8,342 bases of DNA, taken from positions 1 to 8,342 of the forward strand of contig JAFQUU010000006.1 of assembly GCA_017408305.1 (NCBI GenBank), in the 5' to 3' direction. The translations under genes were made by a program, and so were the position numbers. Below the pieces are notes generated by a model that was not told the origin of the DNA, did not search any database, and saw only the letters and a list, made by a program, of their open reading frames with translations. Each line of letters opens with the position of its first letter. Positions within the stretch are counted from its first letter, which is position 1. Below are positions 1 through 6,159 of the stretch, piece by piece. Origin of the DNA: Clostridia bacterium (GTDB taxonomy: Bacteria; Bacillota; Clostridia; Christensenellales; UBA1242).

Positions 1-2379
1 GTCAACACCGTTTTCAATAAGTGTGGTGCTGACCAAAATTTGGTATTCGCCAGAATAAAGTTTGATGATTGTATCTTCAAGCACCTTTTGTGAAAGTCTG
101 CCGTGTGCCACGCCAATGGTGGCGTTTGGCACAAGTTTTTTTATTTTTGCAGAAAAATCATAAATTTTTTCTATGTTATTAAAGATAATCAAAACTTGTC
201 CATTTCTTGCAAGTTCTTGATTTATTGCTTTTTGGATAAGGTTTTCATCAAACTCTGTTACAAAAGTTTGGACAGGCTGACGCGTGCGTGGTGGGGTTTC
301 AATCAGGCTTAAGTCCCTAATGCCAGAAAGCGACATATGAAGCGTTCTTGGAATTGGTGTTGCCGAAAGCGACAAAACATCAATATTTTCTTTCATGTTT
401 TTGATTTTTTCTTTGTCTTCAACACCAAAGCGTTGTTCTTCGTCAAGCACCAAAAGAGTTAGGTTTTTAAAACTTACATTTTTTGACAAAAGTTTGTGCG
501 TGCCAACAACAACATCTATTGTGCCATCGCTAAGCCCCTTTAAAACTTCTTGCTCTTCAGATTTTTTCATAAGGCGATTAAACCTTGCAGTTTTCACCAT
601 AAACCCAGAAAAACGCTTTTGGCAGGTTTTAAAGTGTTGCTCGGCAAGTATTGTTGTCGGGCACAAAAACGCAACTTGACTGCCACTTAAAACTGCCTTA
701 TAAATTGCCCTTATTGCAACCTCGGTTTTGCCAAAACCAACATCGCCACAAACAAGTCTGTCCATGATTTTTTCAGACTCCATATCGGCTTTGATGTCGG
801 CAATTGCACGAAGTTGGTCTTCAGTTTCAGTAAAAGGAAAAGCCTCTTCAAACTGCTCCATCAAATAGTCATCTTTTTGGTAAACCTTGCCCTTTAGTTT
901 TTCACGCTTGGCGTAGAGTTTTAAAAGGTCAAACGCCATTTCTTTGACGCTTTTATAAACCTTTGTTTTCACTCTTTCAAAGTCTGCACCACCAAGTTTG
1001 TTGAGTTTTGGGGCACTTCCACCTGCTCCATAAAAAGAAAGTTCATCGGCTTTTTCGCTTGGCAAATAAAACTTGTCGCCACCTAGGTATTCAATGATAA
1101 TATATTCTTTTTCGTACCCCGAAATCGCCATTTTTTCAAGGCCAACGCATTTGCCAATGCCATGCACTTCATGGACAACATAATCGTTGATTTTAGGTAT
1201 AAAAACCTTTGTTTTTTTAGAAAGTTTCTTTTTGACAGTTTTTGGAAAAATGTTGTTTGTGCCAAAAAAGATTGCACCTGCATCATAAAAATGCACCGTT
1301 TGAGGAAGGAAGTCTTCAAGAAGATGAATGTTTGTTTCTTTGCCACTGATTTGCATAGTGAAAACAAAGTTGTCGTTTAGGATTTTTTCAAGCCTTTTTA
1401 GGTTTTCTTTGCCACCACAAAACACATAAATTTGTTTTTCGGAGCCTTGATAAAACCTTAGGTCTTCAATAAATTCTTTAAAACTGTGAACATAGTTTTT
1501 AGGGTTTTCGGCTTTTAGATGATAAACTTTTTCAGGCTTAAAAAATGTATTTGCTGTTATGCTTGCAAAAGCCAAAGCCTGTTTTGGAATGTTTTTAAAA
1601 ACATCTTGTTTTTTTAAGAAGTTTTCGCCATCTTCTAGTGCTTCAATTTGGCTTTCAAGTTGCTTTGGTTCATCAAAAAAAACTTTGTCAAGAAGTGAAA
1701 GCACATTTTGGTTTTCAAGTGGCAAATCCCTTGGTGAAACGGTTATGCTTTCCACTCGTTTTACAAACTTTTTGTCCTCTGGATTTAGAAACGAAATTTT
1801 TTGAATTAAGTCATCAAAAAATTCAATCCTTGAAATATAAGGGCTGTTAATGCTCCACAAAAAAAGCGTGTCGCCTTTTATGGCAAACTGCCCCCTTGCA
1901 AACACGCTTTCAGTTTTTTCGTATCCAATTTTGACCAGCGTTTTTGACAAATTTTGAAAAGCATATTCTTTGCCTTCCTGAAACATAAGTGTGTTTTCAA
2001 GTATGCTTTCTTTTGTTGGCACTTTTTGAATAAGGGCATTTGAAAGAATTATTAAAAAAACACGGCTACTGCTTAAATAATCGTAAACACTGGCAAAAAA
2101 ATCATCTTTTAGGTTTTGGTCCACCAGCCCCAAAGCGTTTTCAAAAGGCGAAGTTATAAACCGTGCATCAAAGCCATACGCACCCAAATTTTCTGCAATT
2201 TTGCTGGCAGAAACAAGGTCTTTGGCAACAAGGGCACCCTTTGTGCCAAGCATTCCTAAAACAAAACTTTGGTTGCCAATGCCTTGAGCCCCAAACAATG
2301 TTTGTTTCTCATTATTTTCAAAATTTTGCTTTATTTCTTTTATTTTAGGGCTGTCGATATGGCTTAAAAAATCAAACAT
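1..2379 (-). CDS. mfd: Transcription-repair coupling factor Mfd (C-terminus beyond window edge)
   Basis: Mfd is a cytoplasmic ATP-driven DNA translocase that pushes stalled RNA polymerase off DNA and recruits UvrA for nucleotide excision repair. I translated 793 open codons by hand. The N-terminal part (about 1-380) is a UvrB-like module without a Walker A site, with a recognisable GYEKTESVFARGQFAIKGD stretch. A CarD-like RNA-polymerase-interaction domain follows at about 390-470 (NDYVVHEVHGIGKC, LGGDKFYLPSEKADEL). The helicase core has a Q-like motif (TETEDQLRAI, about 517), Walker A GDVGFGKT (545-552), DEEQRFG (646-652), SATPIPRTLHM (from 672) and STTLIENGVD at the cut edge (784-793). Missing are the end of the second helicase lobe, the TRG motif and the C-terminal domain, roughly 350 residues. 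The ATG overlaps the pth stop by 8 bases (ATGTTTGA), with GGGGTG 4 bases upstream. Walker A lies some 80 residues earlier than in E. coli Mfd, so the N-terminal region is short. Confidence 0.97.
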   Translation of the reverse strand, partial: MFDFLSHIDSPKIKEIKQNFENNEKQTLFGAQGIGNQSFVLGMLGTKGALVAKDLVSASKIAENLGAYGFDARFITSPFENALGLVDQNLKDDFFASVYDYLSSSRVFLIILSNALIQKVPTKESILENTLMFQEGKEYAFQNLSKTLVKIGYEKTESVFARGQFAIKGDTLFLWSINSPYISRIEFFDDLIQKISFLNPEDKKFVKRVESITVSPRDLPLENQNVLSLLDKVFFDEPKQLESQIEALEDGENFLKKQDVFKNIPKQALAFASITANTFFKPEKVYHLKAENPKNYVHSFKEFIEDLRFYQGSEKQIYVFCGGKENLKRLEKILNDNFVFTMQISGKETNIHLLEDFLPQTVHFYDAGAIFFGTNNIFPKTVKKKLSKKTKVFIPKINDYVVHEVHGIGKCVGLEKMAISGYEKEYIIIEYLGGDKFYLPSEKADELSFYGAGGSAPKLNKLGGADFERVKTKVYKSVKEMAFDLLKLYAKREKLKGKVYQKDDYLMEQFEEAFPFTETEDQLRAIADIKADMESEKIMDRLVCGDVGFGKTEVAIRAIYKAVLSGSQVAFLCPTTILAEQHFKTCQKRFSGFMVKTARFNRLMKKSEEQEVLKGLSDGTIDVVVGTHKLLSKNVSFKNLTLLVLDEEQRFGVEDKEKIKNMKENIDVLSLSATPIPRTLHMSLSGIRDLSLIETPPRTRQPVQTFVTEFDENLIQKAINQELARNGQVLIIFNNIEKIYDFSAKIKKLVPNATIGVAHGRLSQKVLEDTIIKLYSGEYQILVSTTLIENGVD

Positions 2380-2902
2380 CTTGCACCCCAAGTTTTTCTG
2401 CAATCACATCTATGGCTTCATCTGCAACTTCTTCAAAAATTTGTTTTTCTTGTGGTGGGATTTTCTTAAGAACAAAGTCGATAAGTGGAATGTCTTCGGG
2501 TTTGCCAATGCCAATCCTTAGCCTTGGAAAGTCCGTGCCAATTTGCGAAACAATATTTCTCATGCCATTGTGCGTGCCACCACTGCCACCAGACTTGTAT
2601 CTATACGTGCCAACAGGCAAATCAATGTCATCAACCACAACCAAAATATCGGTGTTTTTTAAATTATATTTTTTCTTAAGCTCTAAAACTGCATTACCAC
2701 TTAGGTTCATGTAGGTAAGTGGTTTTGCAAGCATTATTATATCATCATTAGTTTCCAAAAACCCAAGTTTGCAGTTGTGCTTTTTTTTGTCGAAATCAGC
2801 GTTAAATTTTTCTGCAAATTTATCCAGCACAAAAAAGCCCATATTGTGATATGTGCCATCATATTTTTTTTCTGGATTGCCAAGACCGACTAATAATTTC
2901 AT
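2372..2902 (-). CDS. pth: Peptidyl-tRNA hydrolase
   Basis: Pth cleaves the ester bond of peptidyl-tRNAs that drop off the ribosome, freeing tRNA for reuse in the cytoplasm. The protein is 176 residues, slightly shorter than the roughly 190 of E. coli Pth. All key residues are present: N9 in GLGNPEKKY, the catalytic H19 in TYHNMGF, N66 in TYMNLSG, D91 in VVVDDIDLPVG and N112 in GGTHNGMRNI, followed by RLRIGIGKP. The usual TRHN is TYHN here, which should not abolish activity because the histidine is kept. The ATG overlaps the TGA of the GlmU-like gene by 4 bases (ATGA), and GAGGAA lies 5 bases upstream. Its own stop overlaps the mfd start, so translation of the three genes is probably coupled. 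The pth-mfd order is common in Firmicutes. Confidence 0.97.
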   Translation of the reverse strand: MKLLVGLGNPEKKYDGTYHNMGFFVLDKFAEKFNADFDKKKHNCKLGFLETNDDIIMLAKPLTYMNLSGNAVLELKKKYNLKNTDILVVVDDIDLPVGTYRYKSGGSGGTHNGMRNIVSQIGTDFPRLRIGIGKPEDIPLIDFVLKKIPPQEKQIFEEVADEAIDVIAEKLGVQDV

Positions 2903-3678
2903 TTTTCTTCCTCAATAATTTCAAATGGTTTGGTGTGCGTAAAAGGTTTTACTTCAGCGTTTTTTACAAAACTTTTTTCAATCACAGCACCTTCGCCAAT
3001 AAGTGCATTTTCAAGATGACTGCCACTTTTTATGCAAGCGTTTTTGCCAATTTTTGTTTGCCCTTTTATTACGCATAGTGGCTGAATCACTACGCCACTT
3101 TCAATCTCTGCATCAAAGTCTATAAACGTGGTTAAATTGTCTTGAATCAACACCCCATTTTTTTGGTGCTTTTCCAAAATCCTTGTCTTTTGTATGCTTG
3201 AAACAAATTCAAGTTGTTTAAGGTCAAAAACCTCAACAAAATCCTCATCACCAAAATACACAGTTTTTTCGCTTGCAAGGCTTTCTGCATTTAAAACATG
3301 CTCTGTGTCAAACACAAAACCCCTTGGCAATTTTTGACAAGTGATTTGGTTTTTTAGGGCATAGTCAATAATTTCTTCAACTGTTTGACTTGAAATTAGG
3401 GGCGTATCGCTGTAAAGGACAAGTGTGAGTTTTGAGTCTGTCAGCATAGGGCGAATAAGAGAAAATATGTTTGTGCCCAAAGTGCAAACTGTTGTTTTGG
3501 TTGGATAAGCGTTTACTGCAAGTTCAACATAACTTCGCATTGGTTTGCCACAAATTTCAATATCAAAAGATTTTGAAAAACCCGTAAAATTTGGGTTTTT
3601 ATAAAGGAGTATGATTACATTTACAAGTTTTGTTTTATCTAGCACTTTTTCAGGCATTGTCATTGTTTCGAGAAGCAC
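2899..3678 (-). CDS. GlmU-like protein, degenerate nucleotidyltransferase plus short left-handed beta-helix
   Basis: The 259-residue protein resembles bifunctional GlmU (UDP-GlcNAc synthesis) around the junction of its two domains. YSDTPLISSQT (89-99) matches the uridyltransferase GDxPLL-type motif. RILEKHQKNGVLI and then TTFIDFDAEI (166-192) match the conserved start of the GlmU beta-helix. About eleven hexapeptide units (I/L/V-x5) run from 186 to 248. The nucleotide-binding GxGTRM loop and its lysine are not recognisable: the N-terminus reads VNVIILLYKNPNFTG and then ICGKPM. The middle of the transferase domain is much shortened, and the protein is far shorter than full GlmU (about 450), lacking the acetyltransferase catalytic histidine region. 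It is therefore probably not a working GlmU and may be structural, regulatory or specialised. The GTG start is chosen because AAGGAG lies 7 bases upstream; ATGs at 3663 and 3657 have no such site. It overlaps the upstream peptidase gene by 29 bases. Confidence 0.78.
   Translation of the reverse strand: MLLETMTMPEKVLDKTKLVNVIILLYKNPNFTGFSKSFDIEICGKPMRSYVELAVNAYPTKTTVCTLGTNIFSLIRPMLTDSKLTLVLYSDTPLISSQTVEEIIDYALKNQITCQKLPRGFVFDTEHVLNAESLASEKTVYFGDEDFVEVFDLKQLEFVSSIQKTRILEKHQKNGVLIQDNLTTFIDFDAEIESGVVIQPLCVIKGQTKIGKNACIKSGSHLENALIGEGAVIEKSFVKNAEVKPFTHTKPFEIIEEEK
2908..2913 (-). promoter_or_regulatory. Ribosome-binding site of pth
   Basis: GAGGAA on the minus strand, 5 bases before the pth ATG. 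It lies in the last codons of the GlmU-like gene, where the same bases encode the acidic C-terminus. This fits coupled translation across the ATGA overlap. Confidence 0.75.
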
Positions 3679-4738
3679 TTTTTTTCTCCTTTTCTTCTTT
3701 ATAAATCACTTTTGCCTGTCTGTCAATATCTTCTTCAGAAATTTCTGGGTTTTGTTTTACAAGGTCTGCCTTTATTTTAAGAAATTTCAGTTTTTTTGTT
3801 TCGCTTTTAGAGAACTTGTCAAAAAAGTGCTGATAAAATTTTTCTCTATCTTTTTCATAAACCTCTAGGGCCTCTTCAACGCCTTCGTCCCAAAGGATTA
3901 TGGCAAGATTGAGTTTGTCTTCGGGGTCGGTTATGTCATAAAGATAAACTTTTTCTGGTTCTGACAAATATTCTGCAACCTTGATTTTTGTAAAGTCAAC
4001 ATCTTTGTACTTAAGTTTTCTTGACAAAAGTTTTGATGCTGCTGTTGTTCCACGAACTTCACTCATAAAACTGAAGATTTGAAGCCCGATTGTAAGAAGG
4101 ATTGGCAGAAGAATCACCACGCAAAGCCCTGTTGGGCTTGTAACAAACTGTAAAACATCTTGAATAAATGGAGAACTACCAACATACACAGCACAAACAA
4201 AGTCTTCACGAATTAGTATATCATCTTTTACGCCATTACTGTCGCCCTTTGTTTCAAAAAACCTTTCGCCATACTGGTCTACATATATATCAACAATCCT
4301 ATGAAACACAAGCATACTGTTTGCGTTTACTGCGTTTTGAGTTGTGCCACGATTAAGCACACTGTCATCACCAACTGTATCTTGATATGTGCCGGCAGAT
4401 ATTTCATCAGTGATTTTGTGGGCTTGTACATAACTTAAAACTTGGTTGTCGGCAGGGTCTTTGTATTTATAAAAAACGATAATGTCATCTTTTTTAAGGG
4501 TATCGGTGTTTACTGACTTAATAAGCACCATGTCACCAACATCAAAACCACCATCAATCATACTGCCCGATTGCACCACAGCAAAAGAAAAACCAAACAG
4601 TCCAGAAATTTGGTTGTCTTTTTTGCTAAGGTTTGCAATCAATGCAAACACAAGTAAGAGTAGCAAAACCACATACAAAACCGTGCTGATGATTGACAAA
4701 ACCTTGCTTTTTACACTTTTATTTTTTACACTATTCAT
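3650..4738 (-). CDS. SipW-type (ER/archaeal-type, S26B) signal peptidase I with cytoplasmic tail, copy 2
   Basis: This is a membrane serine peptidase expected to cut signal peptides on the outer face of the membrane. In the 362-residue protein, the first membrane segment is about 13-36. VVQSGSM follows with catalytic S59, then FDVGDMVLIK and KKDDIIVFY. FHRIVDI has H146 in place of the general-base lysine of bacterial SPase I, which marks the SipW/Sec11 type. TKGDSN (163-168) and D172 supply the acidic residue. A second membrane segment lies at about 202-224 (TSPTGLCVVILLPILL). The segment between the DIIVFY box and HRI is long, about 55 residues. After the second membrane segment comes a charged tail of about 135 residues, predicted cytoplasmic, that ordinary SipW lacks. 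The ATG at 4738 overlaps the upstream stop by 8 bases (ATGAATAG); a TTG at 4780 would add 14 residues but has little support. The substrate is unknown; no TasA-like gene lies nearby. Confidence 0.9.
   Translation of the reverse strand: MNSVKNKSVKSKVLSIISTVLYVVLLLLLVFALIANLSKKDNQISGLFGFSFAVVQSGSMIDGGFDVGDMVLIKSVNTDTLKKDDIIVFYKYKDPADNQVLSYVQAHKITDEISAGTYQDTVGDDSVLNRGTTQNAVNANSMLVFHRIVDIYVDQYGERFFETKGDSNGVKDDILIREDFVCAVYVGSSPFIQDVLQFVTSPTGLCVVILLPILLTIGLQIFSFMSEVRGTTAASKLLSRKLKYKDVDFTKIKVAEYLSEPEKVYLYDITDPEDKLNLAIILWDEGVEEALEVYEKDREKFYQHFFDKFSKSETKKLKFLKIKADLVKQNPEISEEDIDRQAKVIYKEEKEKKSASRNNDNA
3686..3691 (-). promoter_or_regulatory. Ribosome-binding site deciding a GTG start
   Basis: AAGGAG on the minus strand, followed by seven A and then GTG at 3678. 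It lies inside the coding sequence of the upstream signal peptidase and is the reason the GlmU-like gene is started at GTG and not at the ATGs 15 or 21 bases downstream, which have no such site at proper distance. Confidence 0.75.
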
Positions 4739-5906
4739 CTTCTTCTCTCTGTGGGCGTGATGGTGCTTTTTTGCCGTCAATCACTTCGCCCATTTCCCTT
4801 TTTTTCTTTTTCTTAAGTTTTAGGGTTGCTTGCTTGATTTTTTCTTCTTGTATCCATTCTTTCCATGCCTTATGTAGCAGTTTTTTCTGGCGTCTTGAGT
4901 TTTTTGCCTCGTTTAAAAAGTAAAGCCAATATTTGTTTGGGTCCTCATCAAGATATGTTAATGCTTGCATGATGGCCTGATAATTCATAAGGTCTTTTTT
5001 GTTTTTGCTTAAATGTCCCCACAAGAAATTGGCAACACCATTTCGCTCTTCCTCTTCACTTGTTGCAAAAAATTTGGCTTTGTCGGAGGGCTCCATATCT
5101 ATGCCAATGTTTGCCTTTATGCTTTCGGGGTCATCATACCGAATTTCACGCCTTAAAACTTTGTTTTCAAGGTTGATTTTTGAAATTTGCTCTATAATTG
5201 AAAACAGCATAAAAAGCATGAGTATTCCAAGTGGCAAGACAATCACCACCAGCATGCCCGTTGAAGTTTGCACATAATGAAAAACACTTCTCAAAAACTC
5301 TGGCGTATAAACATACTTACCAACCACCAAACTTTCTGCAATCAAAAGCGTATCTGGGCCTGTGGTATAGTAGTTGGTATCGCCTTCAGTTTGATAAAAA
5401 ATTGTGCCGTCATTTGCCATATACACGCCAATAATTCTATGGAAATAAATATCGGTGTATTTGCTGACTTGGTCTATGGTTTTAAGTTTAATTGTGCGTT
5501 CTTTTGCTCTAAGTTCATTAAAGGTTTCATGGTCAAAATCGTATGTAACTTTATGGGTGCCAATATCATAAGTTTGAATTTTGGTTAAACTGCCCTTACT
5601 TACACCACTGTTTGAATAATAAAAACAAATTATGTCGCCAGCCCGAAGCGAGTTTGTGTTTGCTTTTTTCAAAAATACAACATCATCTTTTTGAAATCCT
5701 GCCTTGGTCATACTGCCAGAACTTATGCTGACCATAGAAAACCCCAAAAATGATGGCACTTTATGCTGGTCTTTTTCTGCAAAGATGGCGATTACGCAAA
5801 TAAGAGTTATGATGATTATTGGATAAAACAAAATATCACCTATTATGCCACAAATGGAATATAGGTTGTAATGTTTTTTATAATCGTCCTTCTTAAACTT
5901 TGCCAT
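4731..5906 (-). CDS. SipW-type (ER/archaeal-type, S26B) signal peptidase I with lysine-rich cytoplasmic tail, copy 1
   Basis: This is the first gene of the minus-strand operon and a diverged paralogue of the next one. In the 391-residue protein, the first membrane segment is about 19-42. SISSGSM carries catalytic S65; FQKDDVVFLK and RAGDIICFYY follow; FHRIIGVY has H156, the SipW/Sec11-type base; TEGDTN (173-178) and D185 complete the acidic box. The second membrane segment is about 216-238 (TGMLVVIVLPLGILML), closely similar to that of copy 2. The final 150 or so residues should face the cytoplasm; they are strongly charged and end in a lysine run (LKLKKKKKR) and an acidic terminus. Ordinary SipW is only about 190 residues, so the tail is the unusual part. 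The ATG at 5906 is chosen because the frame extension to a TTG at 6002 runs through the promoter. No Shine-Dalgarno sequence precedes the ATG. Confidence 0.9.
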   Translation of the reverse strand: MAKFKKDDYKKHYNLYSICGIIGDILFYPIIIITLICVIAIFAEKDQHKVPSFLGFSMVSISSGSMTKAGFQKDDVVFLKKANTNSLRAGDIICFYYSNSGVSKGSLTKIQTYDIGTHKVTYDFDHETFNELRAKERTIKLKTIDQVSKYTDIYFHRIIGVYMANDGTIFYQTEGDTNYYTTGPDTLLIAESLVVGKYVYTPEFLRSVFHYVQTSTGMLVVIVLPLGILMLFMLFSIIEQISKINLENKVLRREIRYDDPESIKANIGIDMEPSDKAKFFATSEEEERNGVANFLWGHLSKNKKDLMNYQAIMQALTYLDEDPNKYWLYFLNEAKNSRRQKKLLHKAWKEWIQEEKIKQATLKLKKKKKREMGEVIDGKKAPSRPQREEDE

Positions 5907-5922
5907 TAAAAATATTATGGCA
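5901..5922. repeat. Inverted repeat over the -10 box and start codon of copy 1 signal peptidase
   Basis: TGCCAT and ATGGCA, perfect 6-base arms separated by 10 bases, cover the predicted -10 box and the ATG. As the predicted transcript begins inside it, it could act only as a DNA-level operator. The arm sequence is partly fixed by the Met-Ala start codons, and TGCCA is common here, so chance is quite possible. Confidence 0.3.
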
Positions 5923-5943
5923 TATTTATCAAAAAAAAGTAAA
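5914..5943 (-). promoter_or_regulatory. Predicted sigma-A-type promoter of the signal peptidase-glmU-like-pth-mfd operon
   Basis: On the minus strand, TTTACT (5938-5943) is followed by an 18-base spacer and CATAAT (5914-5919), which matches TATAAT at five of six positions. Transcription would begin near 5907, only about one base before the ATG at 5906, so the mRNA would be leaderless. The spacer begins with a run of T directly after the -35 box (eight T in all, including the last base of that box). Confidence 0.6.
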
Positions 5944-5949
5944 GCAAAT

Positions 5950-5965
5950 TGCAAAGTTCTTTGCA
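5950..5965. repeat. Palindrome upstream of the minus-strand promoter, possible operator
   Basis: TGCAAAGTTCTTTGCA has perfect 7-base arms around a TT centre. It lies 6 bases upstream of the predicted -35 box of the minus-strand operon and about 155 bases before the plus-strand promoter. The position suits an activator or repressor site. It is unlikely to be a terminator because no gene ends nearby and the stem is AT-rich. Confidence 0.4.
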
Positions 5966-6119
5966 CTGTTCTAAGAAAAACAAAGGTTTTTATCTCTTTC
6001 AAAAACTTTGTGCATATTGAATAAAAAAAACTTGTCTACGACCTTAAAAACCCTTGCAACCACCACACAAAAACAACTTTGAAACAAATTTTTCCTAATT
6101 TTAACACTTTCATAAATGA

Positions 6120-6148
6120 TTTACAAAAAAAAATTTATGTGATATACT
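6120..6148 (+). promoter_or_regulatory. Predicted sigma-A-type promoter of the DnaD-like/helicase-loader unit
   Basis: TTTACA (6120-6125), a 17-base spacer and TATACT (6143-6148) preceded by TG at 6140-6141 (extended -10) form a strong match. Transcription should begin near 6155, about five bases before the ATG at 6160, leaving no room for a Shine-Dalgarno site. A nine-A tract follows the -35 box (its first A is shared with the box). Confidence 0.72.
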
Positions 6149-6159
6149 GCCGTACAGTT

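Noticed and set aside
1083..1367. Minus-strand open frame of 94 codons, and plus-strand frames at 103-312, 395-679, 1162-1380, 1559-1850 and 2163-2348
   Set aside because: All lie in other frames over the continuous mfd coding sequence, whose family motifs are clear; their products are low-complexity Phe/Ser/Lys-rich.
4739..4780. TTG start adding 14 His/Lys-rich residues to the second signal peptidase
   Set aside because: It lies inside the upstream gene without a convincing ribosome-binding site; the ATG at 4738 gives the same 8-base overlap type seen at pth-mfd.
5950..5965. Reading the palindrome as a rho-independent terminator
   Set aside because: No gene ends here; both flanking units start here, and the stem is short and AT-rich.
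5907..6002. TTG start adding 32 residues to the first signal peptidase
   Set aside because: The extension would run through the predicted promoter and palindrome, has no ribosome-binding site, and adds a hydrophobic stretch not needed by the family.
6079..6159. TTG start adding 27 residues to the DnaD-like protein
   Set aside because: The extension covers the -35 and -10 boxes; MAFCKYSS fits a DnaD-type N-terminus directly.
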